From positions 940,457 to 1,004,456 of the forward strand of contig CP009479.1 of assembly GCA_000965745.1 (NCBI GenBank): DNA of 64,000 nt. The letters run 5' to 3'. The notes under the pieces are model-generated. The model had not been told where the DNA came from, did no database searches, and was given only the letters and a program-made list of their open reading frames with translations. The position numbers were made by a program, and so were the translations under genes. Source of the stretch: an uncultured archaeon (GTDB lineage: Archaea; Thermoplasmatota; Thermoplasmata; Thermoplasmatales; Thermoplasmataceae). Positions 24,422 through 33,428 of this stretch are shown piece after piece; the first letter of the stretch is position 1; every line of letters starts with the position of its first letter.

Positions 24422-25894
24422 TTAAAGGTCCTCTTCTTCCTGCATTGCAAGGGAAGCGGAAACTTTTCCACCCAGCATCTTGCTCTCGGGGAATACCCAA
24501 ATTCTCAGTGGCGGATAAAGCACCAGCACAAGTATCAGAGCCAGAAGGAAACCCATTACGAAAATCCCCTGAGTCTCAAGGTATGCACTGATCCCGGTGG
24601 CTATCAGTATCGTAAGGACACCTGCGATATTCACTGCCTCCACACTTTTGTGGTTTGCCCGTTTTCCCCTTCTTACAATGTAATAATCTGCAATCATGAT
24701 CCCAGCGAAGGAAGTCGTAGTTATTCCCAGGATATCAAGGTAGCCCGAGATGAATCCAAGAATTCCCACGAAGATCATAATAAGGGCAACTATGTTTCCA
24801 AGTATAACCATTACAAGCCTTCCGGGCTTCCATTTTGCAGTTGCATCGAAGAAGTTTGCTAGAGCTAGCGAACCCGAATAGGTGTTAAGAACCTGGGCTT
24901 TGGCCTGTGCTGCATACATGAGTATGAAGCCAACTACTGAAGAGAGGATTATGAAAAAGGCACCAGTGTTATTGGATGCAAGGCTATTCACGTAAGCCCC
25001 AGCCGTCGTCCCTGTCGGGACTATGTTATGTGCTATGACATAGGAGATAGCTGGCTGCAGGCCACCATAAACTATTACCGAACCGGATATCATGATGACG
25101 ATGTCGATCATGATGCTTCCCATGTAGGACATGATAGGCAGATCCTTCTTTGTTCTGGCATATCTTGCGTAGTCTGCATCAACAAGTGCGAGTGCTCCTG
25201 CTGAGCCTGCAAGTGTTGTAACTGCAATCATGAACCTTGTGGTGCTGCTTCCCATCCCGGGTATCAATGGCCCGTGTGAGAATATTGCGCCGACGCCTGT
25301 TCCCGACGCGAAAACTGCGACGTAAAACATATACCCCAGAAGGATTATGAAAACAATGAGAAGGTACGAAGACACCTTGAGAACGGCGTTGATACCGTAT
25401 GTTGTCAACAGAATCCAGGCTACTGTCAGAATCCCCAGTATGAGGATTTCGTTTCCGAGGTTGGGCGTCCAGCCCAAGGCAAAGATTGTTCCGTAGTACA
25501 GAAGAGCATTCTCAAGTGCGAGGAATCCCAGTATCATAAATCCAAAAATTGCGGATGCTATCACTGAACCTCTTGCGCCAAAACCATAGAACCTAGAAGT
25601 TACCGTGCTGGAGAGCTTCTCGGCAAAACTTACACGGGAAACGGCCCACCCAAGGGTTCCTCCGAATATGGCCACCAGTATGTCGGCAATTATTGCAAGC
25701 TTCATGCCCGCAACTGCTGCCACAAAGTAACCAATATCCAGCTGGACCAAGGTAGAAACAATTCCCATGGAAAGCCAGGACAAAGACCATCCTGACTTTC
25801 TTCTTGCCTGTGGCACTCTCCCGAGCGCGTAATCGTCTATGATTTCTGACTCACTAATTTTTCCAGTCTTATTAGCTGCTGAAGAATCAGACAT
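24422..25894 (-). CDS. NCS1 family purine/cytosine permease
   Basis: Twelve-helix cation symporter of the nucleobase-cation-symport-1 family (CodB, Mhp1, allantoin permease relatives), 490 residues. Family signs are the cytoplasmic lead SESEIIDDYALGRVPQARRK, GWSLSWLSMGIVSTLVQLDI at helix 1, RFYGFGARGSVIASAIFG, and FAGIMIADYYIVRRGKRANH after helix 10, which is near-diagnostic for NCS1. Likely cargo is a nucleobase, hydantoin, allantoin or a related heterocycle. A TATA box (25913-25922) lies 24 nt before the ATG, indicating a leaderless single-gene transcript. It suggests that N-heterocycles are among the nutrients handled by this region. Confidence 0.9.
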   Translation of the reverse strand: MSDSSAANKTGKISESEIIDDYALGRVPQARRKSGWSLSWLSMGIVSTLVQLDIGYFVAAVAGMKLAIIADILVAIFGGTLGWAVSRVSFAEKLSSTVTSRFYGFGARGSVIASAIFGFMILGFLALENALLYYGTIFALGWTPNLGNEILILGILTVAWILLTTYGINAVLKVSSYLLIVFIILLGYMFYVAVFASGTGVGAIFSHGPLIPGMGSSTTRFMIAVTTLAGSAGALALVDADYARYARTKKDLPIMSYMGSIMIDIVIMISGSVIVYGGLQPAISYVIAHNIVPTGTTAGAYVNSLASNNTGAFFIILSSVVGFILMYAAQAKAQVLNTYSGSLALANFFDATAKWKPGRLVMVILGNIVALIMIFVGILGFISGYLDILGITTTSFAGIMIADYYIVRRGKRANHKSVEAVNIAGVLTILIATGISAYLETQGIFVMGFLLALILVLVLYPPLRIWVFPESKMLGGKVSASLAMQEEEDL

Positions 25895-25912
25895 TGCACG
25901 TTCAAAATAACT

Positions 25913-25922
25913 ATATATTTAA
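25913..25922 (-). promoter_or_regulatory. TATA-like promoter element of the NCS1 permease gene
   Basis: The minus strand reads CTTAAATATATAG around this position, centred 24-25 nt before the ATG at 25894. This is the spacing expected when transcription begins at or near the start codon. Confidence 0.55.
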
Positions 25923-25993
25923 GTGTTAGCTTTAGCGCATTTTTAAAAGAAGATTGGAAAAGAAACATACTTATTTTAATTTACAAAAGGGGT

Positions 25994-27547
25994 TTATATT
26001 ATTTTTTTATGGGCATCGTCTATGGCCTCAAATGCGGCATTTCTCCCGGATAATCCTGACACCCCGCCTCCGGGATGGGTAGCTGCGCTGCACATATATA
26101 AGCCTGTAAGAGGGGTTCTATATTTGCTGTATCCGGGGAAAGGCCTAAGCGCCATCATCTGGTGCACGGTTGGCTGCCCGAATACCGGGTCTCCATTAAT
26201 CACGTTAGCATTCTTAGATTCAATGTCCTGCGGGCTCATCACGACACTCTTAAGAATGGAGTTATTTATGTTTGGGGCATATTCCGCAAGCCTGTCCATC
26301 GATATCCTGTAAATTTCTTCTTTGGCATCCTTGGACCACTCTTTTCCGCCAACCCTGGCAGGTGCCCTCACAAAGTTCCACATTATGTGCTTTCCCGGGG
26401 GAGCCCTAGTCCCGTCAAAAATGGTTGAATTATTTAATGTCATGAATGGATGTTGCGGGATTCTTCCTGTTGTAGAGTCGTTGAAGGCTCTTGAAATCTC
26501 ATCTACCGATTCCCCAATCTGCACCATTCCCGCCTCACTGGCTTCCTCTGCAATATAATTGGGCGCCTCACCAAGCGCGGCGTGTATCATAATCTGAGTA
26601 ACATCGGAATATTTGAAATGGTCAACCTTACGTAAGAAGCTTTCAGGAAGTGATGAATCTTGCACTATCTTTTTGAAAAGTGCCTTAGGCTCTATATTTG
26701 AGATAATCCCTCGCTTTGCGGTGAATGATTTGCCGCTTCTGGTTTTTATTCCAGTTGCTCTTCCAGAATTCACCTTGACCTCTACAACCTCGTCTCCAAT
26801 AACGAATTCCCCCTTGAGTGTTCTGATATATTTCTCAAAAGCATTTGTGAGTGTGTTCATTCCACCAATGGGTATGGAAGACCCTCTTTCCTGGAGGAGG
26901 CCTACAAACGTTATCGCCAGCAATGCTCCTCCTGCGCTTTCAGGCGAAAGAGGGGCATGGTTGGCAGCCCATATTGCGTAAAAAGCCTTCAATTCTTCAG
27001 ATTCAAATGTCTCGTCCAGCCAATCCCTTACAGACATGAATGATAGTCTCATGAACTCCAGCCCCTCCTCATTTTCTTCGAGAAGGGCCATCGTATTGGA
27101 ATAGTCTGAAGGTGGTGATGAAAAGCTCGCCTCCATCATTTCCTGTACGCTTCTGTAGTAATCATGAAGATTCCTGTATGCCAGAGCATCTTTCTTTGAA
27201 AACTGCTCAATTGATTTCACAGTTGAATCCAAGTTTCTGTGGATTGTTATAGCCTTCCTGCTCTTGAACGGAGTTGACGCAACAACCTCTGGGTCAATGT
27301 ATCTGTAACCATAATCCTTCAGCCCAAGTTCCTGTTCCACCGGCCCGAGTTTCCATATGTTTATGGAAGAGGCCAGGACATCGTGGTGAAAACCGGGCAG
27401 AGTTATATCGCCCGTTATTGCACATCCGCCAAGATGCTGTTCTTTCTCAACAACAAGAGTTGAAAATCCCTCTTTTGCCAGATATGCGGCGGCAGCCAGT
27501 CCGTTTGTGCCTCCTCCGAGTATTATGAAATCGTAAGCCCCAGACAT
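25994..27547 (-). CDS. FAD-dependent oxidoreductase (phytoene desaturase / PYROXD2-like)
   Basis: Flavoprotein amine-oxidase or desaturase-like enzyme of COG1233, 517 residues. The dinucleotide-binding motif is FIILGGGTNGLAAAAYLAKE (about 7-26), followed by VVEKEQHLGGCAITGDITLPG, and the C-terminal FAD contact is GLYMCSAATHPGGGVSGLSG with RNAAFEAI. Those ends and the length match the PYROXD2 subgroup rather than carotenoid enzymes, and no carotenoid genes are nearby. Substrate unknown. A GGGAG Shine-Dalgarno is before the ATG. It is divergent from the MFS gene at 27801 and may act on what that carrier imports (inference). Confidence 0.85.
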   Translation of the reverse strand: MSGAYDFIILGGGTNGLAAAAYLAKEGFSTLVVEKEQHLGGCAITGDITLPGFHHDVLASSINIWKLGPVEQELGLKDYGYRYIDPEVVASTPFKSRKAITIHRNLDSTVKSIEQFSKKDALAYRNLHDYYRSVQEMMEASFSSPPSDYSNTMALLEENEEGLEFMRLSFMSVRDWLDETFESEELKAFYAIWAANHAPLSPESAGGALLAITFVGLLQERGSSIPIGGMNTLTNAFEKYIRTLKGEFVIGDEVVEVKVNSGRATGIKTRSGKSFTAKRGIISNIEPKALFKKIVQDSSLPESFLRKVDHFKYSDVTQIMIHAALGEAPNYIAEEASEAGMVQIGESVDEISRAFNDSTTGRIPQHPFMTLNNSTIFDGTRAPPGKHIMWNFVRAPARVGGKEWSKDAKEEIYRISMDRLAEYAPNINNSILKSVVMSPQDIESKNANVINGDPVFGQPTVHQMMALRPFPGYSKYRTPLTGLYMCSAATHPGGGVSGLSGRNAAFEAIDDAHKKII

Positions 27548-27760
27548 ATAATATCTCCCGATGGCGTAATGTTAACACACGAATATAATTCTTTCAAAAA
27601 TAGTATCTTCGGCACATAAAAATTTTTGACCAAATCACCAGGTCTATCGGTTGTAGTTAGAGCGTGTCTGTTTCGAGTGCATAATGCAATCGACGCCCTA
27701 AAATCTATAGTACAGAGTGCAATATAACTATTATCAAAACGCAATACACTCAAAAGCGAA

Positions 27761-27794
27761 TATTTAAATATAGAGAGACAGATTATATAAGGAG
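27761..27794 (+). promoter_or_regulatory. Promoter and ribosome-binding site of MFS gene 27801
   Basis: TATTTAAATA at 27761-27770 is a good TATA box, and AAGGAG at 27789-27794 lies 6 bases before the ATG at 27801. This transcript therefore has a short leader with a Shine-Dalgarno. The palindrome TGCATAATGCA at 27678-27688 lies further up in the 253-base divergent gap. Confidence 0.5.
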
Positions 27795-27800
27795 TTATAC

Positions 27801-29216
27801 ATGAAAAGCGGAGATCCCTTAAAGGCATGGCCCGATGTTCCAGTTAAGGCATACGTGCAGTTAACTGACAACGAGAAGAAACTGCTTGGACGACGACAGA
27901 AGATCATTTTGATCTGGAGTATCCTTGCCTCTTTCACCTATGCGTTAATCTGGTATTGGCTTAATGCAGTAGGTATAAGCCCGAACCCTACGTTGATCTC
28001 GGTTGCCCACACATACAGCTTTTCGCCGACACAGATTGGATATCTTGTATCAGCATTTGCTGCAGGTTTTATCATAACCAATTTTATCTGGGGGCACCTA
28101 AACGACAACTACTGGCCATATAGAATTGTGACAGTCGGCCTGATAGTGGCTGGACTGACGACATTGATTTTTCCCTATGTACACAGTCTCAGTGGCATGA
28201 TTGCAATAAGGCTGGTAGAGGGAATATTCAACGGTGCTGCCTGGTCCGGTCTGGTCAAGACCGTCCAGCTCTGGTTCCCCATTGAGAAGAGGTCAAGATA
28301 CCTCGGAATCATGATAGCGGTTTACAGCTGGGCTATTTCTGCCGACGAACTTCTGGGGCAGTCTTTCATGGCTGCAACGGGAGGATGGCAGGAATGGGCA
28401 ATCATAGTCGGAATCCTAGGGCTTGTTGTTGGTGCAATCACCTTTTTCACGGCAAAACCATACGGTCCGATGGTAGGCCTTCCACATCTTGACTGGGGAG
28501 ACGTACCGCCTGCTAAGAACATGACCTTCAAGAACGTATCAGTGGCTCTATACAAATTCAGATGGATGATCCTGGCAATCCTTTCCGGTTTCGTTGTAAT
28601 TGGAGGTGCCAATGTCATTAGTGCTTTCTACATACCGGACGTTCTGGGAGCAATACACCATATGACCGGCCCGCAGATCGGACTTCTGGCAACTGTGTGG
28701 GGAGTAGGTCAGGGAATCCTGATACTTATATTCGGCCCACTTAGTGACAGGCTCAGAAAGAGAGTGATATTCATCAAGATTGGACTCGGAGGATCAGTTC
28801 TGGCAATGATTGGTGTGATTTACGCAGCATTGACTCCGGGGCTCTCGATGCCAATGATGTACCTGATCACAATTTCAACCGGCTGGCCCTTCCTGATCGC
28901 AGGCCCGGTTTTTGCCCTTCTGGCTGACAGGTACGGGGTCCAGATGGTCGGTGCAGCTTCTGCCCATTTTGAAGGTTTTGGAACTGGTGGAGGTGCGTTT
29001 GTACTCCCGCTCATAGTGGGGGGAATGTCTGCATCCACAGCATTTGGCGTGACATCACCGTATCCATGGGTGGTAATGGCGGCAATATTCTTCGTGATAT
29101 TCCTGTTCTGGCTGCCACAGAAAGACTATACTGTTTCCCAGTCTCTTGTGGACGTTAAGACCCTGGAAAAGGAGAAGAGAGAGAAGGAAATAGAATTCGG
29201 CCTCGTGGAAGATTAG
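27801..29216 (+). CDS. MFS transporter
   Basis: Major facilitator superfamily carrier, 471 residues and twelve predicted helices. The N-terminal cytoplasmic part is about 40 residues; helix 1 is IILIWSILASFTYALIWYWL. The loop 2-3 signature is FIWGHLNDNYWPYR (G...D.....R) and its repeat in the second half is FGPLSDRLRKRV. The sequence belongs with organic-acid/aromatic-acid type MFS proteins in general appearance, but cargo cannot be named. It is divergent from the FAD oxidoreductase gene, ends in a charged tail (LEKEKREKEIEF), and is followed by the diiron-type gene. Confidence 0.88.
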   Translation: MKSGDPLKAWPDVPVKAYVQLTDNEKKLLGRRQKIILIWSILASFTYALIWYWLNAVGISPNPTLISVAHTYSFSPTQIGYLVSAFAAGFIITNFIWGHLNDNYWPYRIVTVGLIVAGLTTLIFPYVHSLSGMIAIRLVEGIFNGAAWSGLVKTVQLWFPIEKRSRYLGIMIAVYSWAISADELLGQSFMAATGGWQEWAIIVGILGLVVGAITFFTAKPYGPMVGLPHLDWGDVPPAKNMTFKNVSVALYKFRWMILAILSGFVVIGGANVISAFYIPDVLGAIHHMTGPQIGLLATVWGVGQGILILIFGPLSDRLRKRVIFIKIGLGGSVLAMIGVIYAALTPGLSMPMMYLITISTGWPFLIAGPVFALLADRYGVQMVGAASAHFEGFGTGGGAFVLPLIVGGMSASTAFGVTSPYPWVVMAAIFFVIFLFWLPQKDYTVSQSLVDVKTLEKEKREKEIEFGLVED

Positions 29217-29331
29217 TTACTCGGCGAAAGCGGAAACGCTTTCCACACTATATTTTTAATAAAACAATCACTTTTTTATTAATTAAGTATTTTACTCCCG
29301 GAATCCAGCAGAAAATGCTATTTGCAAAAGC

Positions 29332-29345
29332 TTTATATTTTTAAA
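29332..29345 (+). promoter_or_regulatory. TATA-like promoter element of the diiron-protein/SDR unit
   Basis: TTTATATTTTTAAA is centred about 28 nt before the ATG at 29368. It is the only promoter-like element for the two closely spaced genes that follow. Confidence 0.5.
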
Positions 29346-29367
29346 GGTAAATCGGTATAAGAAAGCA

Positions 29368-30183
29368 ATGAGTTACAAGTATGACTTCGATCTGGAAAGA
29401 AAGGAACCTTATTCACCACAGGAGTTTATTGATCTCATGGGGAATATTGCTGAAGAAAGGTGGGCAGGAATACACCATCCGCTAGTCAAGAAATTCCTCA
29501 AGGGTGAGCTGTCTAAGGAGCAGCTCAAGATCTGGGCAATACAGGAGTACTGGTTTTACAAGGGACCATCATACTGGTCTGCGGCTGAAGCTGCGAATGC
29601 ACCCACACTATTGGATCAGCAGATACTCATGGACCCGCTTGTCACTGAGATGGGAACAGGCGAGAAAGAATCCCACGTCTCTCTCTACATTAAATTCTGC
29701 AAGGCACTTGGGGCAACCGAAGATGAAGTAATCAACACGCCGCTTCTCCCAGGGACAGTTTCTGGAGTGATGGAATTCTACAACATATGCAAATTTCTTC
29801 CACTTCCCGAGGCCCTTGCCGCTGAAAAAATAGCCGGTGAAAATGTCAATAAGATAAGGCACGAAAAGTATGTGGAAGCCTACAAGAAATATTACACATT
29901 TGTTCCAGAAGATGCAATGATATTCCATGCGGAACACGTTGAAGAAGATGTTGGGCACACACAGATAGGCCAGTACCTTGTCAAGAAATACGCGACCTCA
30001 AAGGAAGGGCAGAACAGAATGTGGGAAGCAGAGGTAAGATTCCTGGCACTCCAGTGGGTCCTTTACGATTCCATCTACAGAGTTGCCGTAGAAAAGGAGG
30101 ACGTCCCAACGTTCAAAGTAAGCCAGTTCTTCCCGCTCCCCTACTTCGACACCAATGACATCCCCGTTCCCGAATTCGACTGA
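29368..30183 (+). CDS. TenA/PqqC-like haem-oxygenase-fold (putative diiron) protein
   Basis: A 271-residue protein with the helical TenA/PqqC/haem-oxygenase-like fold. Helix 1 carries EERWAGIHHPLVKKFLKGEL, the second conserved region is QLKIWAIQEYWFYKGPSYWS, and the late helix MIFHAEHVEEDVGHTQIGQY holds an E/H/D/H cluster such as binds iron in haem-oxygenase-like diiron oxidases (HDOs). That spacing suggests an oxygen-using diiron enzyme rather than the thiaminase TenA, which uses a cysteine not seen here. It is followed after 4 bases by an SDR, so the two probably act on one substrate. Reaction unknown. Confidence 0.78.
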   Translation: MSYKYDFDLERKEPYSPQEFIDLMGNIAEERWAGIHHPLVKKFLKGELSKEQLKIWAIQEYWFYKGPSYWSAAEAANAPTLLDQQILMDPLVTEMGTGEKESHVSLYIKFCKALGATEDEVINTPLLPGTVSGVMEFYNICKFLPLPEALAAEKIAGENVNKIRHEKYVEAYKKYYTFVPEDAMIFHAEHVEEDVGHTQIGQYLVKKYATSKEGQNRMWEAEVRFLALQWVLYDSIYRVAVEKEDVPTFKVSQFFPLPYFDTNDIPVPEFD

Positions 30184-30187
30184 ATGA

Positions 30188-30988
30188 ATGGTGAATCCTG
30201 AAATGGCCGAAGTGAAAGGGAAACTGGAAAACAGGGTTGCGATAGTAACAGGAGGAAATTCCGGCATAGGACGAGGCATCGCTCTTGCTCTGGCGAAAGA
30301 AGGCGCATCTGTCGCCATTGGCGACATAGTCGACACACCAAGAGAGGGTGGAAAGGATACAGCATCGGTGATCAGAGACAATGGCGGGAAAGCCATTTTT
30401 GTCAAGACTGACGTATCGGACGAAAAATCCGTGGAAAATCTTGTGGAATCGGCAGTAAAGGAGTTAGGCAGTCTAGACATCATGGTCAACAACGCAGGGA
30501 TAACACTCATGAAAAGCGCCCTCGACACTAGTGGAGACGAATTCCTCAACGTCCTGTCTGTAAACGTGAAGGGGGCATTCCTGGGGTCAAAATATGCCCT
30601 GAAGCACATGGTCAGGGCCCAGAAAGGGAAGATTATCAATCTTGCGTCCAACTTTTCTTACAACGCCCTTCCTAACCTTTCCGCGTACGTGACATCCAAG
30701 ACTGCTGTACTGGGGCTCACCAGGGCACTTGCAGTGGAGTACGCGCCGGTGGGTATAAACGTGAACGCCATCTGCCCGGGAGCAACTAAGACGGAATTCA
30801 CCAGGCCATTCTGGGGAAACAAGGAAGGGCTTAGCGAACTCAAGTCAAGAACGCCTCTGATGAAGAACGGGGAATTCCTGGTGAAGCCTGAAGATCTTGG
30901 GAAGCTTGCAGTTTTTCTTGCATCTGATGATTCCGACATGATAACTGGAGAGGGAATCCTGGTAGATGCCGGCTGGAGCGCAATGTAG
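30188..30988 (+). CDS. Short-chain dehydrogenase/reductase (SDR)
   Basis: Classical SDR of 266 residues. Cofactor motif VTGGNSGIGRGIALA (about 18-32) is followed by an acidic residue at the end of strand 2 (VAIGDIVD), favouring NAD(H). NNAGI is near residue 100; the catalytic serine is in NLASNFS and the Tyr/Lys pair in SAYVTSKTAVLGLTRALA. CPGATKTEFTRPF follows as usual. A start at the ATG 30203 with GGTGA ahead is a close alternative. Tight coupling to the diiron-type gene suggests it oxidises or reduces that product. A T-run terminator follows. Confidence 0.9.
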   Translation: MVNPEMAEVKGKLENRVAIVTGGNSGIGRGIALALAKEGASVAIGDIVDTPREGGKDTASVIRDNGGKAIFVKTDVSDEKSVENLVESAVKELGSLDIMVNNAGITLMKSALDTSGDEFLNVLSVNVKGAFLGSKYALKHMVRAQKGKIINLASNFSYNALPNLSAYVTSKTAVLGLTRALAVEYAPVGINVNAICPGATKTEFTRPFWGNKEGLSELKSRTPLMKNGEFLVKPEDLGKLAVFLASDDSDMITGEGILVDAGWSAM

Positions 30989-31008
30989 AAAAATTTTCCA
31001 AAAAAATA

Positions 31009-31017
31009 TTTTTTTTT
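31009..31017 (+). terminator. T-run transcription terminator
   Basis: Nine consecutive T residues 20-30 bases after the SDR stop codon, in an A/T-rich stretch, form the type of oligo-T signal that ends archaeal transcripts. Confidence 0.5.
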
Positions 31018-31122
31018 CAAAAGCACACCGGCCATCCTACATAATCACATTTTAGCATGCTCTTGTAATCGCTGCTTCTAATGGTCGATAAAAATTTAAG
31101 CCCTTCTCACCTTAAAGCAGAT

Positions 31123-31944
31123 ATGAGCACTGAGAGCAAAGCAGAAGACATTATCAGAATGGTGTCTGAAGCCAAGGTCTATGACTTGGGACAGCCTTAC
31201 TGGAAGGGAATGCCTGTACATCCTGCCGACCCACCCTTTGTTTTCTTCCTGTACAGGTACCACGAGCACACTGCAAAACTCTTCAAGGATATAGCCCCGG
31301 GTTTCGCCGACTCGATCGGATACATGACTTCCTCCATGCACGCCGGAACCCATCTGGACATGCCGGTCCATATGTCAAGGAACCTCAAGGTGATGGGGGA
31401 GGACATAACAAAATACGAGGACGACAGAGGCTATGTCGATGTTCCCGAAAAGCTTCCCACAGTAGACAGAATTAAACCGATAGTTAAGCGCGCAGTGCTG
31501 TTTGATGTACCAAAGACCAAGAACCTGGACATTCTGGACGAGAGGTATGAGATAACACCCGAAGACCTTGAAAAGACTCTTGAATCGGAGAATGTTGAGT
31601 TGAGGCCGGGGGACTGTGCATTGATAAGAACTGGCTACTCGAGATTCTTTGAAACAGATGCTGACGCATACCTGCACAAGTTCGCAGGGCTCGGGGCCAA
31701 AGCAGCCCAGTGGCTTGTTGACAAAGGGGTATCACTCGTGGGCATAGACAACCTTGCTGCCGGCGTTCCGAAGCCTTTCGAGGTGCACAACATCATACTT
31801 ACGGACAATGGAAAATTCCTGATGAAGAGCCTGATGCTTGAAGATCTTGCAAAGGACAGCAGGTACGTTTCCATGGTCGTGGTCTCCCCCCTCAGGATAA
31901 AAGGCGGAGAAGCATCCCTTGTAAGGCCAATAGCTATCGCCTGA
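31123..31944 (+). CDS. Cyclase family protein (kynurenine formamidase-like), copy 1
   Basis: Metal-dependent hydrolase of the cyclase/kynurenine formamidase family, 273 residues from the ATG at 31123. The zinc motif is SSMHAGTHLDMPVHMS (HxGTHxDxPxH); other conserved parts are KVYDLGQPYWKGMPVHPADP, DCALIRTGYSRFF and LVGIDNLAAGVP. The start at 31123 has the TATA-like AAAATTTAAGC about 28 nt ahead; an ATG 14 codons earlier is open too. Family members hydrolyse formamides, cyclic imides or esters. This is one of three such genes in the island, each different. Confidence 0.85.
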   Translation: MSTESKAEDIIRMVSEAKVYDLGQPYWKGMPVHPADPPFVFFLYRYHEHTAKLFKDIAPGFADSIGYMTSSMHAGTHLDMPVHMSRNLKVMGEDITKYEDDRGYVDVPEKLPTVDRIKPIVKRAVLFDVPKTKNLDILDERYEITPEDLEKTLESENVELRPGDCALIRTGYSRFFETDADAYLHKFAGLGAKAAQWLVDKGVSLVGIDNLAAGVPKPFEVHNIILTDNGKFLMKSLMLEDLAKDSRYVSMVVVSPLRIKGGEASLVRPIAIA

Positions 31945-32085
31945 AAACAAACCCCATTTTTATACACATCTCATTTTTTGCCCTCTCTCCGAACCGGGTT
32001 GCAAGTTTCTTTTCTCTTCCGGAATTATGCTCAGCCAAAGCACAAAATTATTACATATAATCCTTCTATTCCAACTGGTGATACT

Positions 32086-33303
32086 ATGACTTCAGAGACA
32101 GGCAAACAGTATTATGGTGATGATTGGTGGGTCAGCCCCTTCAATTCGGTCGGCAACGATGAGATGAAAGTCAAGCTTCCTAAGAATGTACAGATTCATG
32201 ACGTTACTCTAAGGGATGGAGAACAGACTCCCGGGATAGTATTCAACAAAGACGACAAGGTAAACATATCAAGGGCATTGAGCGAGATAGGCGTCCACAG
32301 GATTGAGGTCGGGATGCCGGTCATATCAAAGGAGGAGAAGGACGCAATAAAAACAATAACTTCAGAGAAGCTCTCGTCCAAGATATTCACACTTGCAAGG
32401 CTTATAAAAAACGATGTTGATCAATCGGCAGAATCGGGCGTGGATGGCGTCATCCTTGAAACCCCTCTGGGAACCCCAAAGAGGAAGCAGCTCGGATGGT
32501 CTGTTGAAAAAGCAATGGACCTCACACTTGAAATGATCGACTATGCAAAATCATACGGCCTCTTTGTATCGACTTTTGGGGTTGACACAACGAGAACCGA
32601 GGAGGATATTTACATGGATTACATCAAGGCGGTCACAAAGACAAAGGCAGACTCGATCACACTGGTGGACACATTCGGCTGCATAACATACGAAGGAATG
32701 TCATATCTTGCGGAGAAAGTTTCAAAGCTGACAGACAAGCCTCTTGAGGTCCACACACACAATGATTTCGGCCTTTCAGTGGCATCCTCCTTTGCTGCGG
32801 TGGCAAAGGGCGCTTCAACGGTCCATGTCGCAGTGAACGGAATTGGCGAAAGAACGGGGAATGCTCCACTTGATGAGATTGCGACGGGCCTGAAGTACCT
32901 CTACGGTATCGACACCGGAGTTAAGCTGAACAAGCTCTTCGAACTGTCAAGGATGGTAGAGAAAAGATCTAACTTCATGCTTCCAAGCAACAAGCCTTTC
33001 GTGGGTACAAGGGCATTTGCAAGGGAAAGTGGTATATCTGTGGCCGGATGGGCAAAATTCAACCTTGGTTCAGAGCCAGTGCTTCCCGATGTTGTAGGAA
33101 ACAAACACGAGGTAGTCGTGGGGAAGAAGAGTGGAAAGGGCTCAATCGAGTACAAACTCAAAGAGCTTAGCCTATGGAATGACAACATCAAAGAGGAACA
33201 GCTTGAAAAGCTAATGATGATGGTAAAGGACAAGGCTCAGGCAACCAAGAAGGAAGTGTCTGAGGAAGACTTCAGAAAATTTGCCGGGGAAGTCCTCTCC
33301 TAA
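32086..33303 (+). CDS. LeuA/homocitrate synthase-like DRE-TIM metallolyase
   Basis: DRE-TIM family enzyme, 405 residues, making or breaking carbon bonds between 2-oxo acids and acyl-CoA. HDVTLRDGEQTPGIVF supplies the catalytic D-R-E; the metal ligands are in VHTHNDFGLSVASSF; GIGERTGNAPLDEI and HEVVVGKKSGKGSIEYKL mark the isopropylmalate/homocitrate/citramalate synthase branch. It lacks the regulatory LeuA dimer domain. The ATG at 32086 has GGTGATACT in front of it, so the longer reading from 31978 was rejected. Substrate undecided; its place among catabolic genes rather than leucine genes is notable. Confidence 0.85.
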   Translation: MTSETGKQYYGDDWWVSPFNSVGNDEMKVKLPKNVQIHDVTLRDGEQTPGIVFNKDDKVNISRALSEIGVHRIEVGMPVISKEEKDAIKTITSEKLSSKIFTLARLIKNDVDQSAESGVDGVILETPLGTPKRKQLGWSVEKAMDLTLEMIDYAKSYGLFVSTFGVDTTRTEEDIYMDYIKAVTKTKADSITLVDTFGCITYEGMSYLAEKVSKLTDKPLEVHTHNDFGLSVASSFAAVAKGASTVHVAVNGIGERTGNAPLDEIATGLKYLYGIDTGVKLNKLFELSRMVEKRSNFMLPSNKPFVGTRAFARESGISVAGWAKFNLGSEPVLPDVVGNKHEVVVGKKSGKGSIEYKLKELSLWNDNIKEEQLEKLMMMVKDKAQATKKEVSEEDFRKFAGEVLS

Positions 33304-33428
33304 TTTTTACCACATCTATATTCAATTTTTTCTGAGGTACCTAAACCTCACCGGAATTTTGTCAAACTTCAGTATAATGTAATGGCATCTTTTAAATAAC
33401 CAGTTTCAATTTTCTGTCCGGTGAAATT

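Noticed and set aside
31978-32085. 36-codon N-terminal extension of the LeuA-like protein
   Set aside because: The internal ATG at 32086 has a good Shine-Dalgarno and the extension (FLFRNYAQPKHKII) does not resemble the family.
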